Shown in pieces: positions 49,627 through 61,640 of a stretch of 64,000 nucleotides of DNA (position 1 is the first letter of the stretch; every line of letters starts with the position of its first letter). The notes beneath the pieces were generated by a model, which saw only the letters and a program-made list of their open reading frames with translations, was not told the origin of the DNA and searched no databases. A program made the translations under genes and the position numbers. Location of the stretch: positions 7,130,001 to 7,194,000 of the forward strand of contig JANCRA010000012.1 of NCBI GenBank assembly GCA_024362935.1. Direction: 5' to 3'. This stretch comes from Setophaga petechia (Eukaryota > Chordata > Aves > Passeriformes > Parulidae).

Positions 49627-50160
49627 CCCTTTATTGGTGAAATAGAGGTTAAAACCTGAAAGTATTATCAGGTGGCTCAAGAGGAGACCTTAAGGAAGAT
49701 TCAGAAGTACTGTAAATACTCACTTTTTAAAAAATAATCTATTATTACTTTTATCAGTATGTCAGTAGAGTAACTAACTATAAATTCTGGTATTCCTGCA
49801 GTTATTTACATGAACCACTTCGTAACTTTTTGTAACAAAGGTATCAAGAAGAGAAACCAAGTATTTCCTGCTTGTAAAATCTCCAAACCTCATTTGGTGC
49901 CTGTCAAGGTGTCACCAGGCTAAATAGAGGCATATGTCCTTCTGAACATAATAAATGCAGGAACTTCCATCTCTGTCATTCACTGGAAGGGAAAGCTTGT
50001 CCTTTCCCAAGGCACATTGACAAGGGGATGTTTAATTGAGCTGAACAAACCGGTACTGAGGGGCCGGGGCAGGGGGGATGAGCGGCGCTGGCTGCGGGGC
50101 AGGCACTGCTGTGGATGCTGTGTGCTGCTCAGGGAGCAGTCCCAGGCAAGGACTGCCGGT

Positions 50161-50672
50161 GAGTGAGCTCTGCTCTCAGAGTGAGCCCTGAGTGTGCACT
50201 CTGCTCTCCAGAGTGAGCCCTGAGTGTGCGCTCTGCTCTCAGAGTGAGCCCTGAGTGTGTGCTCTGCTCTCAGAGTGAGCCCTGAGTGTGCGCTCTGCTC
50301 TCAGAGTGAGCCCTGAGTGTGTGCTCTGCCCTGAGACCTGAGTGTGCACTCTCCTCTCAGAGTGAGCCCTGAGTGTGCGCTCTGCTCTCAGAGTGAGCCC
50401 TGAGTGTGCACTCTGCTCTCCAGAGTGAGCCCTGAGTGTGCACTCCGCTCTCAGAGTGAGCCCTGAGTGTGCACTCTGCTCTCCAGAGTGAGCCCTGAGT
50501 GTGCACTCTGCTCTCAGAGTGAGCCCTGAGTATGCACTCTCCTCTCAGAGTGAGCCCTGAGTGTGCACTCTCCTCTCAGAGTGAGCCCTGAGTGTGCACT
50601 CTGCTCTCTGCCCTGAGCCCTGAGTGTGCACTCTGCTCTCAGAGTGAGCCCTGAGTGTGTGCTCTGCTCTCC
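50161..50672. repeat. 31-bp minisatellite, about 16 copies
   Basis: The unit starts AGAGTGAGCCCTGAGTGTGC and continues with CACTCTGCTCTC, giving 31 bases or 32 where a C is doubled. About 16 copies occur, including two shortened ones and one longer hybrid unit. Variants alternate GCACTCT, GCGCTCT and GTGCTCT, so copies are not homogenised. Within most units AGAGTG and CACTCT are complementary, so each monomer can fold on itself. The array sits between CpG-rich flanks (50050-50100 and 50673-50740). Confidence 0.92.
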
Positions 50673-50740
50673 GGAGTGCCGGGTGTGCCGGGTGTGCCAC
50701 TCCGTGCAGCGCCGGGAGCCGGCACTGCAGCCGGCAGGAG
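50673..50740. other. CpG-rich flank of the 31-bp minisatellite with GTGCCGG mini-repeats
   Basis: About eight CpGs fall in 68 bases, and GTGCCGGGT-type 9-mers repeat two to three times in tandem at the start. With the CpG-rich segment before the array at 50050-50100, this suggests that the minisatellite expanded inside a small GC-rich island. Confidence 0.55.
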
Positions 50741-52410
50741 GGAGAGAGAGGGGAATTAAAGGAGTTGAAGGAGGTAAGAGTTAAAGGAAGTCATTGTGGT
50801 GCTCCCAGTTAGATTGGCACAGACAGCAGTTATGAACTCAATACTCCGTGACCATATCTCAAGTCCAGGTGGACTGGAAGTTACCTTTGTGATTCCAGGA
50901 AAAGCACTCTGAAGATATTCCACTTTTACCATGTATCATTTTTATCAGTAACTAGTCTATATTAGGAAAAGTGCAACCAGTGAAGTTCATGCTGGATTAA
51001 GCTGGCTTCTATCATGTCTGAATCTTGCAGATGGAAGCATTACTTGTATTAAAAATTCACTTGTATTTGGCGAATCAATTTTAACTATGCTGCTGCTGTA
51101 TTTGTTCATTACTAGCACTAATCTGACACATGTTGCATTACCAGCTAGTTGTTCCTTTAATTCTTAAGTCCTCTCAAATCTCTTTTCTTGTAGTTAGATT
51201 CTACTGTCTCTGTATAACAGAGCTGCAGAATCTAGCATGTGAGGAAATGCATAGTGTGTTAAAATTCCCTACCTCTTTACAAGGTGTGAAAAGACAAGCA
51301 AGTTTATTTTGTGGTGGGGTCTCTTCCTGATGTCCAACTGGCTTCCTCTTATAGCTGCTTTGGGGTTTGTCCCATTTATTCGCTCCCATAATGTTTTACC
51401 TCCTTATTTTCTTCATTATCATATGGGTTTTTGTTAGCAACATCTAGCATTGCATCACCCACCCCTCTGCCTCCATTCTCTCTCTCCATTGCTAGTCCAA
51501 GAATCATTGTTCTCTGTTTGGTGATGTTGCCTAGGTCACAAATTGCATCATTTATTAACATTTTTACATAGCTCACTTCTTTCCCATACCCCCTGCATTG
51601 TGTGTGTGTACATCAATGTAGCTGTCACTTATATTTCACTTTTTAAATTAGTATTTTGACTCTTCAGAGTTTCTTTAAGCCATAAAAAGGAGTAGAGAGT
51701 TGGCTTTGCAGAGTAATATATTCAGGCATTTCCCCAGGCTTGCAGAAAACCCAGATGACACAGACCTGAGAGGTATGTCTGTGTTAGGAAGATGTTTACA
51801 TACTGGGGGCCTGGCAGCAGTGGAGGCAAACACCAGCCATCAGTGTGCTTTGTGTGGCTTGGCTTCTTGTGATGTATATTGTTGTGAGAATGTGTATTTC
51901 AGGAGTAAGAAAAACAATTATATTTTCTTTTATGCTCTATGCTGGAGCCTTACTGAGATCTCTGAGCCAAGTGCCTCCTCTGGTGTTTTGCACTTATCTT
52001 GAAGCTCTTCTGAACTGTCAGTTGTGAGCACAGGGAGGTTAGCACCCTCTTTGCTTAAGACCATTTAATCTTAGTACTAACCTTTCATTGAAGAAAGCAC
52101 CCCTGAGCCCTGCCACTGCAGGTTCATTTCTGTGGCATTTCTGAGTGCACACTCAGGTCTCTCCTGCATCCCTTGGCTGCTGTGCCATCTCTGATGACCT
52201 GCAGCGGGTACCAGAGCAGTTGCAGAGGGGCCTCCCTCCTCCTTTTCTAGCCACACATTTCTAACATGATCCTGTTAAGCACTGACTTCCCTGCTGCCCT
52301 TCTCAGTAGTTTTCACTTGAAAATACTGACTCAGAAAATTCCCTGGTATTCTTGGGCTGATCCACCCTCCATATGTTTTTTGTATTAATCTCAAACTCCC
52401 AGAAGGTAAC

Positions 52411-52427
52411 ATCCCATCCCATCCCAT
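52411..52427. repeat. ATCCC pentanucleotide repeat, about three copies
   Basis: Three consecutive ATCCC units in a pyrimidine-rich context. Short microsatellite. Confidence 0.7.
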
Positions 52428-55011
52428 TCTCTTTCTTACAGACTGCAGGTTTTGGCTCTTCAACATGACATAACAGTCACGCTCACTCAGGTCACCTCTG
52501 TGTCTCCAGCCTTTGGCTCATGTTTGGCTCATATTTGCTTCTTGACTGTGAGTTAGCAGAGTTTTGGGTTCCTTGTGTCCCTTGCATGCACTGCTCTCTG
52601 CAGGAGCTGAGGCTCAGTCAGTCTGAGCAGTCTCTAAGCCCACACAGTAAATTCTCCACAAACATATGCCCTGGGACCATAAATCCCTTTCTGCAAGAGA
52701 TACTTTTGCTTTGTTACCCTTCTCTCATTGCATTTTAGCAGCCTGCTGAGACCCAGAGCCAGGTGTACGACACAGGCAGCCGTAGGGGCTGAAAAAGGAG
52801 ATGGTGAAAGTTTGCAAGGCTCACTCAGGGTGAGGGATGGTGGAAGGGCAAGGCCAATTGTCTCTCTACATTTGCACATACATTTGCAGTTGGGACCTTC
52901 CCTTATCCACAGGAGCATGTAAAGAAGGCATCAGTGGCTGCAGCCATTTGCACCTGCTGTCACCTGCTGTCACAGGAGGGCAGTTTCCCAGCAGTGCTTC
53001 AGAAGAGAGAAGTTTATAGTGAGCAACAGAGGGAGGACTTTGTGGTCACTCTGGGAGGTGGAAAAGGGGCAGACACTGAGAGGAGATGAATTGTAGGCTA
53101 AATCTGGTGCTGGGAGATGGAAGCCTGCTGTACTGGCACAGCAGAGGATAAGTGACAATGTATCACTAGTGAAGGTGCAGAGTGACCTTAATGATGTGGA
53201 AATCTTGATATACCATGCCTACAGCACATGGTAGCTCTCTGATTTTATTCCTTAGCTCATGAGGATCCTGTGAGCCACCACACTACTGCTTTGAGGACTG
53301 TATTTGCTTTTGTTGGTGTGACAGCTCTCCTTTCTTTCCCATCTCCTTTGAGCTCTGAGATAGAATTTCCTACAGATTTCTTTGCAAGATCTCTGCATCT
53401 GCTCCAACAGAAGCATCAGATCAGGCAAGGGGTGACAGGACCTGAGCCCACACTGGTAGTACCAAACAAAAACTAATATGTAGTTACCCTTAAATGAACA
53501 GTTTTCATATCTGCATTCATGGCTTTCCCCTGCATGTGCTTCTCTGCCCATTTCTTTACTGACTGTTGGCAATTTGCATTTGAAGTAGCTGGCTTGAGTA
53601 TCAGTAGATGTTTTGTGACATTTTGGGGTGCCAAACTAGGACTTGTTCACCTCCTCAAACATGCATCTGCCTCTTTGCCCTCCTTTGCAGGTCTAGCAGC
53701 TGAGAAGGGAGGGATTAGTCTCTCTAGACAGGGCTTTCAGAAACAGACTTTAATTAAAGGTGCAGGATGGAGCTCAGTGATCACCTCTGATTACTGGTGC
53801 AAATGCTTTAAGAAGAGAAATTAGAGCAATGGCGTATTAAGAGGTGGATTCTCAGGTATTTATCTCAAGCAGTTCAGTCTTTTTAAAGTGATTTGGCCAG
53901 ATTCTGCCTCCTGGTGCCTGTGTGCAAACCTAAAATAACTCCAGTACACCAAAGGTGTTCCAGGGCAGAGCAGTTACTCTGCTGCTTTGGGTAGAGACTG
54001 TTTTGAGCTTAGTGCTGCTGGGTGTGTAACTCTGTGCTTGGAAAGAGGAGAGGGAAACACCCAATTTATTTTGAAGTGGTGAGTGATAACAGAGAAATAG
54101 TCTGCTTCATGCTCATATGACCTTGTTGTTGCCACGTTATTTCTTTTGACGTTTCTCAGCTTCTGCTGATGTCTTGGGATGTTGGTTTGGTATTTTCTAG
54201 GACAGTATAATTATTAAAATCCCATGCCTTGCACAGCAGTGCACAGCATGCATCAAGTGAGCTCAGTGCTTTAAAGTAATTACAGAAATATCATTACTTG
54301 ATTGGCAGATAAAAACACTTGTGAAAGAGAGGTACAAGATGCACTCAGAGAGACCTAAGAAGCCCCTCTGTACTTCCATGATCTCCAGAGTATCCTGTGC
54401 TTTCCAGATGGCTCAGTCACTAAAATGCAGCAGATATTAAATGGTATTAAATTTAAAGAAATTGTAATATCACATTTATTGGCCTTGAGTAGTGTCTGCA
54501 TATGAGTCATGGACTGATTAAAAAAAACCCTAAATTCTGATTATGAGTGTAAACATCTAAAGACAGAAAGGTGCATTAGGTAGGTAATATTAAAATGTTT
54601 CCTTTTTCTGGGTGCTGACTTAACTTTGGCCACCTGTCACAGCATTTTCTGAAGCCTCAGGTTACTGCTGGAGAAACAACGTGTAGGAGATGGCTTGAGC
54701 CAACTGAGAAAGCAAGATGAGGGAGGTCACTTGCAGAGCTTGAGCTGTTTTAAAGAGCACAGGAGCCTGGTGTCACAGCACAGCTTCCTGTTCACAAGAG
54801 CCTCTTTCAAAGACAAATGTGAAAGGGTTTATCCACTAAACACGGAGCTGGCAGCAGTCCTGAAGCAAGAGCGTGGCGTTGGATTTCCGTAAGAGGAGAC
54901 TGTGAAATGTCCTCTTTGCCAAACAGGTCTCTGAAAAGGACACAAAGGCAAACTGGTAATTTTTTTCAGGGCTAGAATATATTATTTTGAGCTTGAACAT
55001 TTTAATAGGTG

Positions 55012-55035
55012 TTTTTGTTTTGTTTTGTTTTGGGG
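55012..55035. repeat. TTTTG pentanucleotide microsatellite
   Basis: About four TTTTG units followed by a GGGG and more T. Read on the opposite strand this is (CAAAA)n, a pattern sometimes left at retroposon tails, but no element body is recognised. Confidence 0.7.
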
Positions 55036-58000
55036 TTTTTCGCTTTTAATTCTATATCCATTCTTAATTAGAAGATTGTTCTAATTTTTTAATGGAACCA
55101 AGTAGAGGTTATGTTTTTCAACTGAGGAAGTACTCTTAAATTTTACTGTAATGAAGTTGGAGTTCATGAAAGCTTGAGTCTGGCCAAACCACCTCACCCC
55201 ATGGGCTTCATGCCCATGAACAGTTTTCCAGCATGAAATGCACTGTTGGGGTTTGCTTCTGCATCACTGCTCAGAGAAGAATGCCCATGTGAGCTGTCCT
55301 TCCCTACCTCCATGACCTGGCACCAGTTTGTTTTTCCTGGGAGGACAGAAAGAAAAAAAAATAGAGGAGTAAAAGCCAATTTCTCTGGGACAATTCTCTG
55401 TTCCTTTAGGGGTGGTGGAGGAAGAGCTGCATCCACTTCTTGTTAGCAGTCAGGGGAGTCAGCCTGAGCTGGAGATCAAGAACTTCTACAGTTTTGGAAG
55501 ATTTCTGGTAGAAAGGTTTCTTCACTTGATGCTTTCTGCAGACATTGCAGCCACTTGTCATGACACTTCCATGTGCATCTTGCTCTGAGTTTTCTGTCAT
55601 GAGGAATGACATCTGTGTGACAAATTGTGGAGCTGGGTTGGGTGCCAGCTGAGCATCGCCGCTGGTCACCACGCTGCTGCCACCCAGCCTCCTGCCTGTG
55701 CTCCCTGTGACCTGGAGTGTGCCAAAGCCATCCCTTGCACACATCTTTGTGAATTTTGCTGTCCTTTCCACTAACATTGGCCTGTGTGGAGCTGCTGCTG
55801 CTTCCTGTGCTGCACAGGCACGCTGGCAGCACTATAAACCTCCTGATCTGGGTTGCAGCTGCTTTGCCTCTCTCCCCATCACCAGCTGTCACATCCAGAG
55901 AGAAATAATTCCTTCCATGCAAATACTGAAGCTCTACTTCCCTTTTGCATGAGCCCACCTGTGAGACACTCAAAGTGCCTCAAGCAGCCAGTGCTGTGAG
56001 GTCCTGCAGCTGAGGACCACTGTGTAGGATTTGGCTGTCTTAGGACTCACCTCAGGGATCAGCAGGTTTCCTGCAGGCTGGGAAGCAGGAGGGGGTTTCT
56101 GGTTGGCCCTCTGGAGAGAAGGAGCAAGTCTTCTCATGTGGGATGTTTTTGGGGGTATTAATGCAGTACACTGACTGCAGGTGTTAAAACTGAGTGGTTT
56201 TTCAGCATTTAGGAAGCTCTCTCATGAAGATGCTCGCCTGGCTAAATAGAGAAATATCAGGGCTAAATATAAACAGGACTAAAGAGGTTTTTGAAAACTG
56301 AGAAAATTTTAAAATAGCTGAAATACATTTTTTTTCTGAGAACTTTGTCATTGAGTTGAGCCAAGGCATAAGCCTAATTTTATAAGTGGAGAGAGAGAAT
56401 GAACGTCTGAACTCAAAGGCGTGGTCCATAGAGCTGATGTACTGTCTGTCCAGTTGCCCTCAGAGTTTAGGTGCTCTGGACACTGAAACACAAAAACTTG
56501 CTACTAATTAAACTTCTGCAATTGTCCCAGCTCTTGGGAAGTGACTCCACAGTGTGAAGCATCCTGCAGGAATTCAGGTTAGGTCTTTGCATGGAAAAAT
56601 CCTGATTTACAGACATTTGCTTTTCACAGTGTGTACTACTAAATTTAAAAAACTATATTTTAAAAATAAAATTAGTATTTATATTCTCTCAGGGATAACA
56701 TTTATCTCATTGCATGCCTGCAAGTGGAGGACATGGGTTTGGTATGTTTTATAGAAAGGTGATAGGATGAACCTCTACTAATACTTGGTGAAATTTCATC
56801 CTTGTGACTCAGTGGTTTCTCAGGAAGCTGCACATTCTTGATATTGTACCAAAGTAGTCTCAGAGCTCAGGCTGAAGGCTTCATGTCCAGCAGTCCTGTA
56901 ATGGTCAGGCTGTGCTGAGATCAGTGGGATTACAGGGGTAGGGATTCCTAGAATGAAGATTTTTGTGTCTCACTAGAGTGATTTACATTTTAAGGCTCAA
57001 CATTAATGGTGAGAATTTTTGAGTATATTTTACATATGCTCATTATTTTATACTTTTTCATAAAACATAACTAGAACAATGAAAAATAATAGCTTTAAAG
57101 ATATTAATAGGAATCTACTGGTACTATAATGAAGGAGATACATAAATTCTTTAGGTTTTGTAGAATATACAAACAGCCCTGGGAAAACTCAATGTACAAT
57201 TAAATATTTTTTCTTCATGAGTAGTTTATTCAATGCTAGTTGGAAAATACTGATTCCATGGCACCATGGAGGTCATCATATATCCAGCTTTCACTGTGCA
57301 TGTCCTCTTCTACACCTGGAAATTCTGCTTGGATCTAAAGAGAAGGTTTTTCTACAGATGTTAAGATGTGCAGTGATCTGGTGGGAGCATTAGCTACAAT
57401 GGGATGCCTGGAAATGGTGAATTATTTCTCACTGAACTGGAAAAACTTTGTGCTGTCCATGATGCAGGTGTCCCAGGGAGTCACCCTGCCCTGCTTCATG
57501 GTGGGCACATGCCTGCTGCGTTTTGCCATGCTCTTGTAGTAAGGCTCTGTTTGCTGCTGAATACCCTGATCTCACCAAATACAAGGAGTCCAGATTGTCT
57601 GCAAATTTGGCAGAATAGGAAGGAAAGAGCCATTACCCAGAAGAGAAAGACACAGTCATCCTGCCCTTAGCCAGAAGCATGTGGCAGCTTGGCAGAGCCC
57701 AGCGTGGCACACTCCTGCTGATGTTGTGCTAAGATCAAGCATGTATTGACAGCACACATTTTTTCTCCATTTATCCATTATAGTAAATTTCTTTAAAGAG
57801 AATCTTTTCCGTATGGAATTCGTTGGACAGTCTTACATTAGTCCTAGAATGCAAAATTTTGCTCCAGATCTGTGTCTTACAAAGTGTCTGGCAGAAAATC
57901 TTATCTGATCCTTAAAGAAGTGAATCATGTAGTTATGACTTAATTTCTACAGTTCAGCTGAATAGGAATCCTTAGATAGGCATTTGAGATTGCAGTATCA

Positions 58001-60791
58001 TTTCTGAGGATCAGTGTAGTTTCTGTGTTTCACCAGTGGCTCCGAGTCACTGCCTTACCCACTTTCATCGGCCATAACTTGACCTGCCCCTTCTCTGCAT
58101 GGGCTTCCCCAGATGGCGTGCCAAGATAGGAGCCGAGCTCTTGCATTCTCCACGTTTTGCATGGGCAGCTGCTTTTGTCTTTGGAAAAGTTTTGGGGAGA
58201 AAAATACCCACTACAGGTTCAGTACTACAGAAACAGGAAACGAGTGCTTTGTCTCTTTTGATTCTTGTCCAGCATTCTAGTTTTAACGGCAGGGATCCAA
58301 GAATAATCTCAGCTGACCATGCAGCCAAGCCCACCACAATCTCATTGCCAGTGGCCAGTGGTGTGTAGGTGGTTGGTTAATCAGAAGGGGGTTGTTTTTG
58401 CATGACATTTTTAGAAGATTGTGTAGGTCGCCTATCAAGAGAGAGTCCGGACAAAGTACCCAACATTTTCCCTATAAATATTCCCACTGCCTGGTGAGTC
58501 TTTCCCAAAACTGTGAAAATTCGGTAAGGGTGGTTTTACCTGTATATTTTGTCTTTGTGTTCATACTTCTTTAATCACATGATGCAAGCAATTTTATTTA
58601 CATTTCTTATTTGCTTGCATTTATTTCCTCAAGTTTCTGATTTGTTTATTCCCTTCTTCCTCTGCTTAAGTCAGCAGACCTCAGTTAACAGAAAAGACCA
58701 GCTAAACTGGTCAGCTGAAAATCTAGTAATAAAAAGGGAAATCTATTCCCTTTGAAACCAAAAATGAAGGAAAATGTGATATTTTGTTGAATATTTCAAT
58801 TCCTGAGATTTTTAATGGAATTAAGCTCTTTTAAAGTCTACATTTTCCAGACTGTGGGAGATGGGTGCCTTTTTTGTCAGATCCCAGTGGATGGACCATG
58901 ATGGACCCCATCTCTTTTCTTGAATTTTATCTATTTCCTATTAAAAATTCTTAAACATTAATTGAGCTTGAGAGAGGAAAGGAGAAAAGGTACAGTTCTA
59001 AAGGCTCTGAAACCTTTTCTTTTGGATATGTGTGCTACAGGTGAGACATCTATGCCCTGTCATTGCTTCCATCAAAAAATTTGAGAACTGAGTGTTACCT
59101 TGTTTATGTGGGTCCCTCACGTTTGAGTTTGAGTCTGAGTCTCCTGGGGCAGAAGGAGTAGCTGAACCAACTTTTCCTGTGCCTGGTGCATGTGGAATCT
59201 GACATGTAGCCATTATTGCTTGCCCTATCCCAGAGAGATAGCCCTCTGTTTTTGCCTTGTATTAATTTGCAAATGCCTTAGGATGACAGAAACCACAGAA
59301 AATAAAAAAAAAGAAGTGCCCATAAGCGTATGAACCCTCTTACTTCCCCGAGCTGGGCCTCCATAGCACACGAGCACAGTCAGCAACACGTTGAGCTACC
59401 ACAGCTGAATTTTTCTGGGTTTTTTCTGTTTCAGAGAGCTGGGCAAGTCTGCATCACCCCATGTATCAATAGCTTTCAGATGGTACACAGCTGTTTTGAA
59501 AGCTTGTCTGTAAACATAACTGTTGTCTTTCTTTCATTGTTCCTTTCTCTTTTTTCCACTCAAGATAGCAAACCTGAACCCCATCCAGCAGGAAGTGTCC
59601 CTGTGATTTCACTGTGGGTCACAGCAAGAGCGTATCTCCAGGGAAAAGCAACATGGGAATATGGAGACATTTAGAGAAATAAATCTGATGGATTTCATTT
59701 TGCTGATGCTGTTTTGAAAGGATACCTCTGAGTTTGCTGATATGCAGTAGGGATGCAAACAGTGAGGCAAAGAAGCAATTTCCTTTGCACTGCTCCCAGT
59801 TTTGAAACTCCCAGGCCCCCACCCCAGTTCATCCCACCTCACCCTTGCCATCCTCAAAACAGTTTTCATCCATTCCTGCTTTGAAACAGCAAAGAGAGAG
59901 ATTTGAATAGAGCTCTGGCTTGCTTGGGGAAGTTCTTGCTTTAATCAGACACCATGAGTAAAAATGTTTGCAGGGGATGTGTAGCTGTGAGGAGAATGGA
60001 GGCTTTTAGGGTGACCCATGGGTTGTTCCCCCACAGCACAGCCAGGCACCCCACACAGGGGCTGTCCCTTTTGAAGTGGGGTAAATGACGTAAAAGCATC
60101 TCTGGGTAAACACACTGCTCTTATGTCCTCTGTACAAAATGCATCATTTACTCGAGGACCGTGGCCTGAATGGAGATTTAATGCTGGAGCATCCCGTGAC
60201 TGCAGTTGTTTGTCCAGTGGTTCCATGGATTTTCAACTCCTGTGTACCACTGGAAAAGCCCAGGAAAAGCCCTGTGGCTGTGGGGTGAGGGGACAGCAGT
60301 GCTCCCTGTGCCTGGGTTTCATACACCTCAGCGCTGCTGGCATCCCTGCCTGCCCAGCAGTACCGACCAAGCCACTGCTGCCACCACTGCAGCACACTGA
60401 GATGGGGCTGCAAGCCATGAGAGTCTGCTGGGAAACTCTTTTGGCTAACAACATTTAGCTCTGCATTTAATTAGAATTAAAATGTGAATTATATTAAACC
60501 CCTCTTCCTTTAAAGTTCAGAGAAAATTATTGCAGTAATTAGGCAATAGTTTTGATTATATATGAAACAAGATCAAGCTTTATGGGAGGTGCTGGAGGCC
60601 CCAGCTAGTCAGTCTATGAATTTATCTGGTATAGCAATCTGGAGCAGGGTTTTTCAGCTGAACAGGTCAGATGAGTGCTGTAAAGATGCACAGTTTCCAT
60701 GAACATTAGCATTAAATGGAAATCCTTGTCTTCAGTGGGAGTCTGGAACCTGCATTGTGGCTGGCAGCTGGCCATGGAGGAGCAGCAGGGT

Positions 60792-61272
60792 GGGCTCCTG
60801 GGCTGTGCACCCCACTGGGAGCTGGGCAGGGCTCCTGGGCTGTGCACCCCACCAAGGGCTGGCACGGCCTAGGACAGGGCAGGGCTCCTGGGCTGTGCAC
60901 ACAACAGGGGCTGGCATGGCCCAGAGTGGCACAGGGATCATTGCCTGCGCACCCCACCAGGGTGCACATGGCCTGGAGCAGGGCAGGGCTCCTGGGCTGT
61001 GCACCCCACCAGGGGCTGGTGTGGCCTGGAGCAGGGCAGGGCTCCTGGGCTGTGCGCCCCATTGGGAGCTGGGCAGGGTTCCTAGACTGTGCATCCCACC
61101 AAGGGCTGGCATGGACCAGACTAGGACAGGGCTCCTGGGCTGTGCACCCAACAGGGGCTGGCGTGGCCCAGAGTGGGACAGGGATGCACATGGCCCAGAG
61201 CAGGGCATGGCTCCTGGCTGTGCATCCCACCAGGGCTGGCATAGCCTGGAGCAGGACAGGGCTCTGGAGCTG
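60792..61272. repeat. GC-rich minisatellite of about 52 bp units with higher-order structure (left part)
   Basis: Units start GGGCTCCTGGGCTGTGCACC and end near GGAGCAGGGCA, mostly 51-53 bases, with regularly placed short units of 37 and 27 bases. The order of unit variants repeats: a 37-base unit, then AAGGGCTGGC, CAACAGGGGCTGG, GGGATCA/GGGATGC and AGCAGG variants, first from 60792 and again from 61039, a 247-base period. Several frames stay open through it (up to 219 codons on +), which is an effect of the repeat and not a gene. The array continues after the LTR. Confidence 0.9.
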
Positions 61273-61590
61273 TGTTGTCATATATTGCAAGAGTTCTATT
61301 GTCATTACACTGCAAGGGTTCCATATTGCTAGAGTTTTGTACCTCCTTGATGTTTCCTGTAGGCAGCTTCTCTAGGCACTTACTCTTCCTCATCCTCACA
61401 GCAGCCAACTGACTCCAGTTCCTACCGATCCCCTCTTTTATAACACTCTTCTTATTGGCTACAGCTGTGGCCTGTTAACATCAGGCCTGCTCCTAATCTT
61501 TAGTAATTGGTTCAGCTGCAGCTCTTTAGGGGGTAAGATTACATTCTATACCTCCTTCATTTACCCATACTGTATCCCCCTACAGAGCTG
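61267..61590. repeat. 6-bp target-site duplication (GAGCTG) flanking the solo LTR
   Basis: GAGCTG occurs at 61267-61272 and again at 61585-61590, directly abutting the TG and CA ends of the inserted element. Removing the insert and one copy restores a normal minisatellite unit (GGGCTCTGGAGCTG followed by TGCACCCC), so the pre-insertion sequence is seen directly in neighbouring units. Six bases is a usual duplication length for beta- and alpha-type avian retroviral integration. Confidence 0.85.
61273..61584 (-). mobile_element. Solo LTR of an endogenous retrovirus, 312 bp
   Basis: The element begins TGTTG and ends CTACA on the + strand, with short TGT/ACA inverted ends and a perfect 6-bp target-site duplication. 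On the minus strand a TATAAAAG box (plus positions 61435-61442) lies just downstream of CCAAT motifs (61454-61458 and 61506-61510), giving an ordinary U3 promoter layout and fixing the likely orientation. No AATAAA is seen in the presumed R region. There is no internal gag, pol or env sequence, so the provirus was presumably lost by LTR-LTR recombination. The family cannot be named without a repeat library. Confidence 0.8.
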
Positions 61591-61640
61591 TGCACCCCAC
61601 TGGGGCTGGAATGGCCTGGAGCAGGGCAGGATGCACAGGT
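61591..61640. repeat. Minisatellite of about 52 bp units, right remainder after the LTR
   Basis: TGCACCCCACTGGGGCTGG and then GGAGCAGGGCAGG complete the unit that the LTR interrupts. After about 61640 the array decays into unique sequence. Confidence 0.85.

Larger units (their letters stand above)
36200..50049. other. Intronic stretch with AT-rich blocks and minor repeats
   Basis: Two AT-rich blocks, about 36220-36560 and 41780-42100, are dense in TAAT and ATTA cores and look like typical vertebrate conserved non-coding DNA, though conservation cannot be seen here. A CpG cluster of about eight CpGs lies at 48525-48605. Short repeats are listed separately. ORFs such as 42153-42473 have no recognised domain. 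Confidence 0.45.
50741..60791. other. Intronic stretch with microsatellites only
   Basis: Ordinary intron. Small items are listed separately, plus a 10-bp duplication CACCTGCTGT at 52951-52970. Minus-strand ORFs around 55406-55973 (up to 165 codons) overlap one another and have no recognisable domain. Positions about 56990-57240 are strongly AT-rich. Confidence 0.5.

Noticed and set aside
51376..51576. Minus-strand 66-codon frame considered as a retroviral env or LINE fragment
   Set aside because: No motif of either family could be recognised, and the flanks show no LTR or tail.
60712..61375. Several long overlapping ORFs on both strands (up to 219 codons)
   Set aside because: They run through the minisatellite of about 52 bp units. 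Repeats lacking stops stay open in multiple frames, and the residues simply repeat.
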